DNA of 64,000 bases from Pseudomonas cichorii (GTDB lineage Bacteria > Pseudomonadota > Gammaproteobacteria > Pseudomonadales > Pseudomonadaceae): NCBI RefSeq assembly GCF_018343775.1, contig NZ_CP074349.1, positions 4,516,001 through 4,580,000 on the forward strand, read 5' to 3'. Both the position numbers and the translations under genes were made by a program. Positions 16,511-24,617 of this stretch are shown one piece after another (the stretch's first letter is position 1; every line of letters starts with the position of its first letter). The notes under the pieces are model-generated. The model was not told where the DNA came from. It was given only the letters and a program-made list of their open reading frames with translations, and ran no database searches.

Positions 16511-17098
16511 ATGCAGTCGTTCAGTCTTAAAGCCGTGATGCTGTGCGTTGCATTGACCAGTTGCCAAGGCATTGTGAGTGCCCAGGCGGCGACAAAGCCC
16601 GCTGCCGAGAAGCAGGCTGCTGCCAGCCAGAAAGCTTCGTTGCTCGACGGCAAGTTGACGTTCACGCTGCCGGCTGGTTACGTGAAGGGCGAGATGCCTG
16701 AAATCGATGCGAAGGCCATTGCGCAAGGCGTCAGTGGCGCGCTTTACACCAATCAGGCGCAGAAGCGGGTGTTGATCGTCACGGAAACCCCGATCCCGAT
16801 GGATATGCAGGCCAGCGATAACGACCGCCTGGTGCTGGATGGTCTGGTGGCCGGGACATTGACCCAGCAGCGTTCCAGTTACAAGGATTTCAAGGAGCTG
16901 GGCGAGAAGACAATCGTCAAGAAGAACGGCCTGGGTGTCCGTCAGATTGATGCCTCAGCGACCATGAGCGGCGCGAAGGTGTTGAGCACGACCGTTGTGG
17001 CGGCTTCCGGGAGCCGGTCGGCGATTCTGAATGTGATTTCCAATGCGAAGAATGCGGTGGAGCATGAGCAGATGGTGAAGACGGTTATTGGAGAGTAG
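16511..17098 (+). CDS. Exported DcrB-like protein of unknown function
   Basis: This 195-aa protein has an N-terminal signal sequence (MQSFSLKAVMLCVALTSCQG) that could be cut by signal peptidase II at LTSC or by signal peptidase I after SAQA. The mature part has a KLTFTLPAGY segment and alternating strands reminiscent of DcrB/PsbP-like periplasmic domains. No catalytic motif is seen. ATG 16511 was chosen because the signal sequence starts there. The neighbouring zinc-finger gene lies 78 bp upstream on the same strand. Confidence 0.6.
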   Translation: MQSFSLKAVMLCVALTSCQGIVSAQAATKPAAEKQAAASQKASLLDGKLTFTLPAGYVKGEMPEIDAKAIAQGVSGALYTNQAQKRVLIVTETPIPMDMQASDNDRLVLDGLVAGTLTQQRSSYKDFKELGEKTIVKKNGLGVRQIDASATMSGAKVLSTTVVAASGSRSAILNVISNAKNAVEHEQMVKTVIGE

Positions 17099-17158
17099 GA
17101 GTTATAAGCCTCAAGCGGCAAGTCAAAAGCTTGTAACTTGCAGCTCTTTCGCTCTTTC

Positions 17159-18064
17159 CTACACCCGCAGGGATTGGGCAAGCAGTTCGATCAAGGCCTG
17201 CACCTTGGGCAATGCTTCGCGGCTGCGGGGCCAGGCGAGGTGAAGGGGTAGGCCGTCGGTGCTGAGGTGCGGGAGGATTTCTACCAGTTCGCCGCGCTGT
17301 AGTTGTTCTTCGATCAGCCAGGTTGCCAGTTGGGCGATGCCGCATGCGGAGGTTGCGGCGGCCACCAGTGCTTCGCCGTTGCCCACCACGATGCGGCCTT
17401 CGATGGCACGGGTTTCGGGTTGGCCCTGGGCATCGACAAACAGCCATGGGCTGGTGCTGCCATCGCCTCTGCCGAACTGGATGCAGTCATGCCCGGCCAG
17501 TTCTTCGGCGCTGTGGGGGGTGCCGTGGCGTTTGAGGTAGGCCGGCGCGGCGCAGAAGATCACTCGCTCGGTGCCCAGACAACGATGCCCCACGCCCGCT
17601 GGCCAGACGTTCGGCCCGCCAATGCGTACTGCCAGGTCGATGCCCTCTTCCAGCAAGTCAACAAAGCGATCCGTGAACGTGACGCGAGGACGCAGCCTCG
17701 GGTGCTGCCCGGCAAATTTCAGAATCAGGGGCAGCACGTTTAGTCGCCCGAATGTGGCTGGCAGGTCGATGCGTAATTGCCCGACAGGTTCGGAGCGTTG
17801 CGCCAGCAATGCGGTTTCTGCTTCTTCCAGCTCAGCAAGAATGCGCAGGCAGACGCCGTGGTAGGCAACGCCTTCCTCCGTCAACGCCAGGGTGCGGGTG
17901 GTACGCTCGAACAGGCGCATGCCCAGGCGGCTCTCCAGTCGGGCCACGCTTTTGCTGACGGCAGAATTGGTCAGGTTCAGACGCTCGGCAGCGTAGGTAA
18001 AGCTGCCTGCATTGGCAACGGCGACAAAGGTGGTGATGCCCTTGAGTCGATCAGGAGAGAACAC
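17159..18064 (-). CDS. LysR family transcriptional regulator
   Basis: This 301-aa LysR-type regulator has an N-terminal winged helix (residues about 5-62; AERLNLTNSAVSKSVARLES) and a periplasmic-binding-like effector domain. It resembles the CrgA/DmlR-type subgroup (ERVIFCAAPAYLKRHG). It is divergent from an MFS transporter gene with 111 bp between the starts, which contains a palindromic candidate LysR site. It most likely controls that transporter in response to its substrate, which cannot be named. Confidence 0.88.
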   Translation of the reverse strand: MFSPDRLKGITTFVAVANAGSFTYAAERLNLTNSAVSKSVARLESRLGMRLFERTTRTLALTEEGVAYHGVCLRILAELEEAETALLAQRSEPVGQLRIDLPATFGRLNVLPLILKFAGQHPRLRPRVTFTDRFVDLLEEGIDLAVRIGGPNVWPAGVGHRCLGTERVIFCAAPAYLKRHGTPHSAEELAGHDCIQFGRGDGSTSPWLFVDAQGQPETRAIEGRIVVGNGEALVAAATSACGIAQLATWLIEEQLQRGELVEILPHLSTDGLPLHLAWPRSREALPKVQALIELLAQSLRV

Positions 18065-18076
18065 GCTGAGCCTCCA

Positions 18077-18096
18077 ATTGTGGAAATAATTTCAAT
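18077..18096. promoter_or_regulatory. Candidate LysR-type binding site
   Basis: An inner palindrome gaaataatttc (18083-18093) is bracketed by ATTG and CAAT, giving a dyad with LysR T-N11-A character. It sits 13 bp upstream of the lysR start and 80 bp upstream of the MFS start. Confidence 0.4.
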
Positions 18097-18175
18097 AGTG
18101 CCTCGAAAAACCGCCAAAGATAAGAACTCTTTTCCGTAATAAAATGACACACTCCTTAAGTTCCGGTTGGGTGTC

Positions 18176-19381
18176 ATGTCGTATTCAGAATCTGCTTCCA
18201 GTGCCGCTGCCAGCGGCGAACGTTCCACGGGCACGGGTGTGTCCATTGCCATTCTGGCGCTTGCGGGCTTTGTGATTGTCACCACCGAGTTTCTGATTAT
18301 CGGCCTGTTGCCTGCGCTGGCGCGGGATCTGGGTATTTCGATCTCGGTGGCAGGCTTGCTGGTCACGCTATTTGCCTTCACGGTGATGCTCTTCGGCCCG
18401 CCGCTGACGGCGATGCTTTCCCACCTGGACCGCAAACGCACGTTCATCGTGATTCTGCTGATCTTTGCCGCTTCCAATGCCCTGGCAGCGGTGTCGAGCA
18501 ATATCTGGGTGCTGGCCGTCGCTCGTTTCATCCCGGCGCTGGCGTTGCCTGTGTTCTGGGGGACGGCCAGTGAAACCGCCAGTCTGCTGGCGGGCCCCAA
18601 AAATGCGGGCAAGGCCGTGGCGCAGGTTTATCTGGGGATTTCCGCCGCCATGCTGCTGGGTATTCCGTTGGGTACGGTGTTTGCCGATGCCGTGGGCTGG
18701 CGCGGTGCGTTCTGGGCGCTGACGGTGCTTTCCGGGTTGATGGCCTTGCTGCTGGCACTGTCGATGCCGCATCTGGCGCCTACCGAGAAAGTCGGCCTGG
18801 CCCAACAGGCCAGAATCCTGCGCGACCGGCATTTCATGATGAACCTGCTGCTGTCGATCCTGCTGTTCACGGCGATGTTCGCGGCCTACACCTATCTGGC
18901 CGACACGCTTGAGCGTATCGCCCACGTTGCGCCGGCTCAGGTCGGGTGGTGGTTGATGGGCTTTGGTGCCGTGGGTTTGATCGGTAATGGCCTGGGCGGA
19001 CGTTATGTAGACCGCAGCCCGCTGGGCTCGACCATGGTGTTTGCCTTGCTGCTGGCGCTGGGCATGAGTGCCAGCGTGCCGATGGCCGGTTCATTGCCGT
19101 TGCTGGCGGTGGTGCTGATGGTGTGGGGCATCGCGCATACGGCGCTGTTCCCGATCTGCCAGATCCGGGTGATGAAGGCCGCCCCTCAGGCCCAGGCGCT
19201 GGCTGGCACCTTGAATGTGTCGGCGGCCAATGCCGGGATCGGGCTGGGCTCGATTATCGGCGGCGCGACCATCGAGCATCTCGGGCTTGAATCGGTGGGC
19301 CATGTGGCAGCCGGGGTTGCGGTGCTTGCCATTGCGGTGGCCTGGTTGACGCTGCTTCAGGGGCGTCGGGCGAAGGGCTGA
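18176..19381 (+). CDS. MFS transporter (DHA1 family efflux)
   Basis: This 401-aa, 12-helix major facilitator protein has the DHA1/AraJ-like pattern: GFVIVTTEFLIIGLLPALA in helix 1 and the loop 2-3 motif MLSHLDRKR. Such proteins export sugars, arabinose-like compounds or drugs by proton antiport. ATG 18176 is preferred over the TTG at 18167. It is divergent from a LysR gene, its probable regulator. The substrate is unknown. Confidence 0.85.
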   Translation: MSYSESASSAAASGERSTGTGVSIAILALAGFVIVTTEFLIIGLLPALARDLGISISVAGLLVTLFAFTVMLFGPPLTAMLSHLDRKRTFIVILLIFAASNALAAVSSNIWVLAVARFIPALALPVFWGTASETASLLAGPKNAGKAVAQVYLGISAAMLLGIPLGTVFADAVGWRGAFWALTVLSGLMALLLALSMPHLAPTEKVGLAQQARILRDRHFMMNLLLSILLFTAMFAAYTYLADTLERIAHVAPAQVGWWLMGFGAVGLIGNGLGGRYVDRSPLGSTMVFALLLALGMSASVPMAGSLPLLAVVLMVWGIAHTALFPICQIRVMKAAPQAQALAGTLNVSAANAGIGLGSIIGGATIEHLGLESVGHVAAGVAVLAIAVAWLTLLQGRRAKG

Positions 19382-19390
19382 GCCTGCTTG

Positions 19391-19457
19391 TTCGCGAATG
19401 AATTCGCTCCCACAGAAATTGGCTTACGGCCAGGCAGGAGTGAATTTATTCACGAAA
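19391..19457. repeat. Degenerate inverted REP pair
   Basis: The left arm (ttcgcgaatgaattcgctcc) matches the standard REP. The right arm (aggagtgaatttattcacga) carries two changes. It lies in the gap between the MFS gene and the diguanylate cyclase. Confidence 0.8.
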
Positions 19458-19603
19458 AGGCGACAGCAAGATATCGTTTCGTCCCTAATTTGAGGATTAC
19501 GGGCAAAAGGCTCTTCCCATGGTGCCGCCATCGGGGGAAACTCTTGCCTTTCGGTCAAACACAAGGGTTGCTGGCCGGGTCTTACAACAGTCCGGTAAGC
19601 GCT

Positions 19604-20680
19604 ATGAGCACACGACAAGGCAAAGGTCTTTCATTTGCCAAGAGAATTTATGCGCCACGCACCCTCGGCGTGGGCATAGGTTTCTTCACTGTGGTCGTGT
19701 CGCTGTACCAATTGAACGCTGCGCAGTGGTTATGGTGGCTGGCACTGGCCAATGCTCTTATCTGGCCGCACATCGCGTATCAACTCGCAAAACGCTCACC
19801 TCAGCCCTACAAGACGGAATGGCGCAACCTGCTGACCGATTCCCTTGCGGGCGGTTTCTGGGTCGGGGCGATGGGGTTCAGTCTGCTGCCCAGCGTCACG
19901 GTGCTGGCGATGATGGCCATGCACAATATTTCAGCCTGTGGCCCGCGGCTGATGCTTCAGGGGTTTGTGGCGCAGTTACTGGGGGCGATACTTGCGCTGG
20001 TGCTGGTGTCACCGGTAATCAATACCGACAGCACCACGATGCAGATCTATGCCTGCCTGCCGGTGCTGTTGATTTACCCGATTTTCATTGGCTGGATGAG
20101 CCATCAGCTTGCACTCAAGCTGTGGGAACACCGCAATCTCCTGAGCGAGCTCAGCCGCACCGACAGCCTGACAGGCCTCATCAATCACGGCTCCTGGAAA
20201 GACCTGCTCGAAGCCCAGTTCATCAGGAGCCGCAAGCAAGAGCTGCCCTGCGCCATCGCGCTGATCGACATCGACCATTTCAAGTCCATCAATGACACCT
20301 ATGGCCACATCATGGGCGACACGGTGCTCAAGAACATCAGCGAAGCACTGTCTGAAAACCTGCGCGATACCGACCTGGCAGGCCGTTATGGCGGCGATGA
20401 GTTCTGCATCATCCTGCCTGCCACCGGCGCCAGACAGGCCAGCGAGATCCTTGAGCGCCTGCGCAGTGTGGTCAAGGAAAACATCGACATCTTGCTTCCC
20501 GACCTCAATATCAGCCTGAGCATCGGTATTGCGGCCTATCAGCCGCATATCACGGATGCCGCCATGTGGCTGAACGAGGCGGACAAGGCGCTCTACATGG
20601 CCAAGGCCAATGGCCGCAACCGGGTGGTCAGCATTCAGGATCAGTCACCGGACCTGATGCGCTTGACAGCACAGAGCTGA
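19604..20680 (+). CDS. MASE2-GGDEF diguanylate cyclase (AdrA/DgcC-like)
   Basis: This 358-aa membrane enzyme makes cyclic di-GMP from two GTP. The N-terminal MASE2 sensor (residues about 10-170) has several membrane helices and starts RIYAPRTLGVGIGFF. The C-terminal GGDEF domain has the intact active site YGGDEF, IDIDHFKSIND and the product-inhibition I-site RDTD five residues upstream of GGDEF. ATG 19604 is chosen; the longer frame from 19388 reads a REP element as protein. It probably promotes biofilm or reduced motility. The signal is unknown. Confidence 0.88.
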   Translation: MSTRQGKGLSFAKRIYAPRTLGVGIGFFTVVVSLYQLNAAQWLWWLALANALIWPHIAYQLAKRSPQPYKTEWRNLLTDSLAGGFWVGAMGFSLLPSVTVLAMMAMHNISACGPRLMLQGFVAQLLGAILALVLVSPVINTDSTTMQIYACLPVLLIYPIFIGWMSHQLALKLWEHRNLLSELSRTDSLTGLINHGSWKDLLEAQFIRSRKQELPCAIALIDIDHFKSINDTYGHIMGDTVLKNISEALSENLRDTDLAGRYGGDEFCIILPATGARQASEILERLRSVVKENIDILLPDLNISLSIGIAAYQPHITDAAMWLNEADKALYMAKANGRNRVVSIQDQSPDLMRLTAQS

Positions 20681-20698
20681 CACCCCGGCGTTGGCCGC

Positions 20699-21418
20699 TC
20701 AATGAGAATTCCCAGCCAGTACGCACAGGTTTTCCAGCAGCCATTCGGGGGTGCGGGTTTCCAGAATCACGCTCAGTGGCTGAGTCAGGTTGAGCTTGCC
20801 GTAAATGCCCTCTTCATGATCGAGATGACGTTGCTGGACTGCCCGATAGTTGATCGGGTAGATGCTCTGTTCGACGGGCAGCAGGCCATCGAAATGTTCC
20901 AGCAGACCGTGGAAGACAATCCGCCGCTCGACCGTGTCACGGGTGGTGGCAATGAGCTTGGCGAAGTACTCGCTGTCGCGCTGGCGCAGCGCCTCGCCTG
21001 CGGCATAGCGCTCGGCCTGGGTATAAGGCGCCGCTTCGTCATAGACGACACAACACAGAAACTCCCGGGACATGCCAGTGAAAGGGTTCTGCTCAACCTG
21101 TCGCCGACGGTAGCGCCCAAGGATGAAGCGTACGGTCTTTTCAGCCAGCAACTGGTGCTGGCGGTCATTGATCTCATAGAGGTCTTCAAAGACCGTTGCC
21201 TGCCTTCCCAGCAGCGGCACTTCCCGGGAAAACCTGGCGAACAGTCCTCTGGGGCCCAGCAAGTTGGACTGCTGCTCACTGAGTTGCGCCATGGACAGGG
21301 CTGACTGCCTGGCCGCAAGGTGTTGAAAGTCCATCAGGACAGTGATGCCTGACGCATGAGGGTCCAGCCGCATCGATGGGTGGGGCTGGTCCTCATTCTG
21401 AATAAAACAGACCGTCAT
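20699..21418 (-). CDS. Protein of unknown function
   Basis: This 239-aa soluble-looking protein is not recognised. It has a helical middle rich in Arg and Gln, contains REFLCCVVYDEAAPYTQAER near residue 130, and has neither signal peptide nor membrane segment. ATG 21418 is chosen for its strong RBS (AAGGAG, 8 bp upstream); the longer frame from 21496 lacks one. A LuxR-type regulator gene lies 267 bp upstream on the same strand and might control it. Confidence 0.6.
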   Translation of the reverse strand: MTVCFIQNEDQPHPSMRLDPHASGITVLMDFQHLAARQSALSMAQLSEQQSNLLGPRGLFARFSREVPLLGRQATVFEDLYEINDRQHQLLAEKTVRFILGRYRRRQVEQNPFTGMSREFLCCVVYDEAAPYTQAERYAAGEALRQRDSEYFAKLIATTRDTVERRIVFHGLLEHFDGLLPVEQSIYPINYRAVQQRHLDHEEGIYGKLNLTQPLSVILETRTPEWLLENLCVLAGNSH

Positions 21419-21685
21419 GGAATAACTCCTTTTTATTGTTTGCTCTTTCGTTGTGCCCAAGTGTTCAAAGCCGGTGTTGGTCGTCTTTGCGCACACGTGA
21501 AGGAGCGCCGAAGTTCAGTTGCTGGTTCCGCGCTCAAGTTTCATCCGGCAAAGTAAAGCCACGACAGTCTCCCCAACTGTCATGCCCAGACTTCAAGGCC
21601 GCCGGACACTTTATTTTTGATTGAATAAACCGAACGCAGCCCGCTGCCTGATCACACTAACCCGCCACATTCCGTATAAAACGAA

Positions 21686-21934
21686 TTATGTGCAGTCTGC
21701 CTCGTTGCACAACCCGACAGATGTAGGGGGTTGTGCGTTTCTTCTTGTCATCAGCCGGGCCACGTAACGTGCAATAAGCTCGGTACGGGTCTTCACCTGC
21801 CCTTTTCTGAGCAGCGAGGAAACGTGATCGCGTACGGTATAGCCGCTGATACAGAGCTGCTGCGCTATTTCCTTGTTGGTGCAGCCTTGCAATAGCAGCC
21901 CCAACACCTCCTGTTCTCTGATTGTCACCCACAT
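21686..21934 (-). CDS. Single-domain LuxR/GerE-type DNA-binding protein
   Basis: This 82-aa protein consists almost only of a LuxR_C helix-turn-helix: TIREQEVLGLLLQGCTNKEI, then AQQLCISGYTVRDHVSSLLRK. It lacks a receiver or autoinducer domain, as in GerE-like solo regulators. ATG 21934 has a strong RBS (AAGGAG). It is transcribed toward the unknown 239-aa gene. The target and signal are unknown. Confidence 0.8.
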   Translation of the reverse strand: MWVTIREQEVLGLLLQGCTNKEIAQQLCISGYTVRDHVSSLLRKGQVKTRTELIARYVARLMTRRNAQPPTSVGLCNEADCT

Positions 21935-22430
21935 GTTGTTTCTCCTTGTGATTAGCCTGCCCACACAAAAACTGTAGGAAGTGTCTTACGCGCGCCGTCC
22001 GTGGCATCAGTAACAAATCGGCACACTGGCAAATTTATCTGGAACTATTTCTAACACCGCGCGCCGTACAGAAAATAAATAAAACCCAAATAAAGGAAAC
22101 CGCTCAAAAACTTTAACATCAAAGAAAATTCCTACACTACTGCCAGAACACTCCCAGCTAAATCATTTAAAACCCCCATAGAAAAGACGTTCCACCCCGC
22201 ATTTCACTACTGGGTAAATAGAGTTAACGGCATGAGTAACGGATTGCATACAGGAAGCGAAAGATAAACTTGCCCAATGAGAATTACAATCAGTTGTTAC
22301 AATTGGATCCAGTGATGGACACATATTCAAACACACGTCACAACAATGTATGTCACACCCATTCAACCCGTCTGCCAAGGGGACAAACGGGCTGATATTC
22401 AGGGTATCGACGCCGAGCCGGCGTGCCTGA
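21935..22430. other. A/T-rich intergenic region upstream of the LuxR-type gene
   Basis: About 500 bp with scattered A/T-rich tracts (for example 22065-22130) and no convincing gene on either strand. It may hold the luxR-type promoter. No known RNA, tRNA or REP was recognised. Confidence 0.4.
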
Positions 22431-22871
22431 TCAGGGCTTGAGGTCGAACAGCGCCTTGCCGCTCTGCATGTCGAAAGGTGCGGAAAAGTGCTCATGGACG
22501 GCTTTCCAGCCTTCGGCAGTCAGCAGGTAGCCAGCGCTGGCCCTCATCCATGAGCCTTTCATCTCGCCGCTTTCATCGGCGGCGCCGCAATGATTCAGCC
22601 AGTGGGCAAAGGCCACATCACCATCGGCATGGATGGTGAGGTCCTGCATCTCAAACAGCATGGGGCCCTGGCACATGCCCAGGCAGTGTTGCCAGTGCTC
22701 GCGATAGGCTTCGATGCCTTTGAACTGCAACTGAATGATCGCATCGTAAGCGACCACTTGCGGGTGGTAATAAGCGGTGATTGCGTCCAGATCCTTGTTG
22801 CGCACAGCCATGGCCCATCTTTGCAGCGATGCCTGAATCTGCTCCCTGGCATTGTCGTCATAGGTGCTCAT
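22431..22871 (-). CDS. SnoaL/NTF2-like protein (YybH type)
   Basis: This 146-aa protein has an NTF2-like cone fold pattern: an N-terminal helix pair (REQIQASLQRWAMAVRNKDLDAI), YYHPQVVAYD, and paired strands ending WKAVHEHFSAPFD. Family members are diverse (isomerases, hydrolases, binding proteins), and the active-site residues do not point to one reaction. ATG 22871 has the RBS AGGAGCG. The longer frame from 22940 is unsupported. It appears monocistronic. Confidence 0.75.
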   Translation of the reverse strand: MSTYDDNAREQIQASLQRWAMAVRNKDLDAITAYYHPQVVAYDAIIQLQFKGIEAYREHWQHCLGMCQGPMLFEMQDLTIHADGDVAFAHWLNHCGAADESGEMKGSWMRASAGYLLTAEGWKAVHEHFSAPFDMQSGKALFDLKP

Positions 22872-23160
22872 GAACACGCTCCTGGCCGTTGTCGGCCCGG
22901 TTTCGTCAGATGCGGCACGTGCAGGCTGTTGCAGGTTCAAGGTCTTGGCACAACCGACACATGCTGCAGGAATATGGGTCGCCGCCTGTAGGGCTTCTGG
23001 AGGAATGCCCGGTCTCTTCAGGTAGAAACCCGCCAGTTGCTCCCGCGCCTGTCACGCTGCTCCCGCAGACGGGTTGCGCAATGCCGGGAGGCATTAGCAA
23101 GCGTAGCTTCCCGGCAGAGAAAGAAAGGATCAGGCCACAAGCAGCCGACTGAATGCAGGC

Positions 23161-24474
23161 TCAAACGCGACAGGTCAGCCCGTCATCCACGGCCATGCCC
23201 TTGTGCAGGCCGAAGACCGCAGCGGTGAGCAAGCCGACACAGCCCATGACCACGCCATAGGCGACGCAGACCCACGGGCTCCAGGGCATCAGGGCGATCA
23301 GCATCAGCGGCGTGGTGCTGGCCCAGAGTGCGTAGGCGATGTTGTAGGTGAAGGAGATGCCCGATACCCGGATGCCGGGCGGGAACAGCCCCACCATGAC
23401 CGACGGCACGACCCCGACAATACCGCTGGCCAGACCGGCCATGGCATAGGCGACCGTCAGCGGCAGCCATTGCAGGACAAGGCTGGCGTACAACACGCCG
23501 ATGCCCAGCGGCAGCAACAGGCTGTAGACGATCACGCCCCGCCAGGCACCGATGCGATCCACCAGCATGCCGGCCAGCACACAGCCGATGTTGAGAAAGA
23601 CAATGCCGATAGCGCTCAAGGCAAAGGTGTCGCTGGCGCTGATGCCAAAGCTTTTCTGCATGACGGTCGGGGTAATTACTACCAGCACCACCACGGCGGA
23701 GGTCAGCACGCAGGTGAGCAAGGCCGCGGGCAGCAGCGACTGGCGATGTTCGCGCAATACCTGGCCCAACGGCAGGCCCTGCCTGTTTTCGCGCTGTGCC
23801 TGCATGGCAACGAATACCGGGGTTTCGCTGAGCCAGCGACGCAGCCAGACACCCACCACGCCAAATACACCACCCAGCAGGAACGGGATGCGCCAGGCGT
23901 AATCCAGAACTTCCGCAGGAGTGAACACCCGGGCCAGCCAGGTCGCTGTCAGCGCGCCCAGCAGATACCCGAACGTCAGCCCGGCTTGCAGAACCCCGAG
24001 GGCATAGCCGCGATGCCCCGCAGGCGCATGTTCGGCGACGAACACCCAGGCGCTCGGCACTTCCCCACCCACGGCGGCACCTTGCAGGATGCGCAGCGCC
24101 AGCAGGATCAGCGGCGCCCAGTAACCGATCTGGGCGTAGGTGGGCATGATACCGATCAGCAGGCAGGGTAACGCCATCATCAGGATGCTCAGGCTGAACA
24201 TCCGTTTGCGGCCCAGACGGTCGGCAAAATGCGCCATCAGGATGCCGCCCAGCGGACGTGCCAGATAGCCGGTGACGAAGATGCCGAAGCTTTGCAGCAG
24301 GCGCAGCCATTCGGGCATGTCTGGCGGGAAGAACAGCTGGCTGAGGGTCAGAGCGAAGAATACGAAGATGATGAAGTCGTAGATTTCAAGAGCGCCGCCC
24401 AGAGCGGCAAGGCTCAAGGTCTTGTAGTCGGCCCTGGAGAATGGCTGAGGGCGTGGTTTAACAATGGCTGTCAT
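23161..24474 (-). CDS. MFS transporter, metabolite:proton symporter (MHS) type
   Basis: This 437-aa, 12-helix transporter of the MHS group takes up small carboxylates, osmolytes or similar solutes with protons. It shows LGGALEIYDFIIFVFF in helix 1, loop motif ADRLGRKR, and RILQGAAVGGEVPSAWVFV in the helix 4-5 region typical of ProP/KgtP/ShiA relatives. The substrate cannot be assigned. A REP pair separates it from the TonB-dependent receptor gene. Confidence 0.85.
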   Translation of the reverse strand: MTAIVKPRPQPFSRADYKTLSLAALGGALEIYDFIIFVFFALTLSQLFFPPDMPEWLRLLQSFGIFVTGYLARPLGGILMAHFADRLGRKRMFSLSILMMALPCLLIGIMPTYAQIGYWAPLILLALRILQGAAVGGEVPSAWVFVAEHAPAGHRGYALGVLQAGLTFGYLLGALTATWLARVFTPAEVLDYAWRIPFLLGGVFGVVGVWLRRWLSETPVFVAMQAQRENRQGLPLGQVLREHRQSLLPAALLTCVLTSAVVVLVVITPTVMQKSFGISASDTFALSAIGIVFLNIGCVLAGMLVDRIGAWRGVIVYSLLLPLGIGVLYASLVLQWLPLTVAYAMAGLASGIVGVVPSVMVGLFPPGIRVSGISFTYNIAYALWASTTPLMLIALMPWSPWVCVAYGVVMGCVGLLTAAVFGLHKGMAVDDGLTCRV

Positions 24475-24556
24475 GAAGCCCCCGTAAACATGTCTGAAAA
24501 GAACGCCTGCGCGCGCAGGACGCGAAGGATAGCAAAGCTGGTGGTTGCGGACCTTG

Positions 24557-24609
24557 TTCGCGAATGAATTCGCTCCTACGCGCGCTGAAGGAGCGAATTC
24601 ATTCGCGAA
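24557..24609. repeat. Inverted REP pair (REPIN)
   Basis: Arms ttcgcgaatgaattcgctcc and ggagcgaattcattcgcgaa are exact reverse complements around a short G/C-rich loop. It lies between the TonB-dependent receptor and the MHS transporter genes. Confidence 0.9.
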
Positions 24610-24617
24610 AGACCCAT

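Noticed and set aside
19388..19603. Long N-terminal extension of the diguanylate cyclase
   Set aside because: It translates a REP element (peptides like MFANEFAPT); the family start is at 19604.
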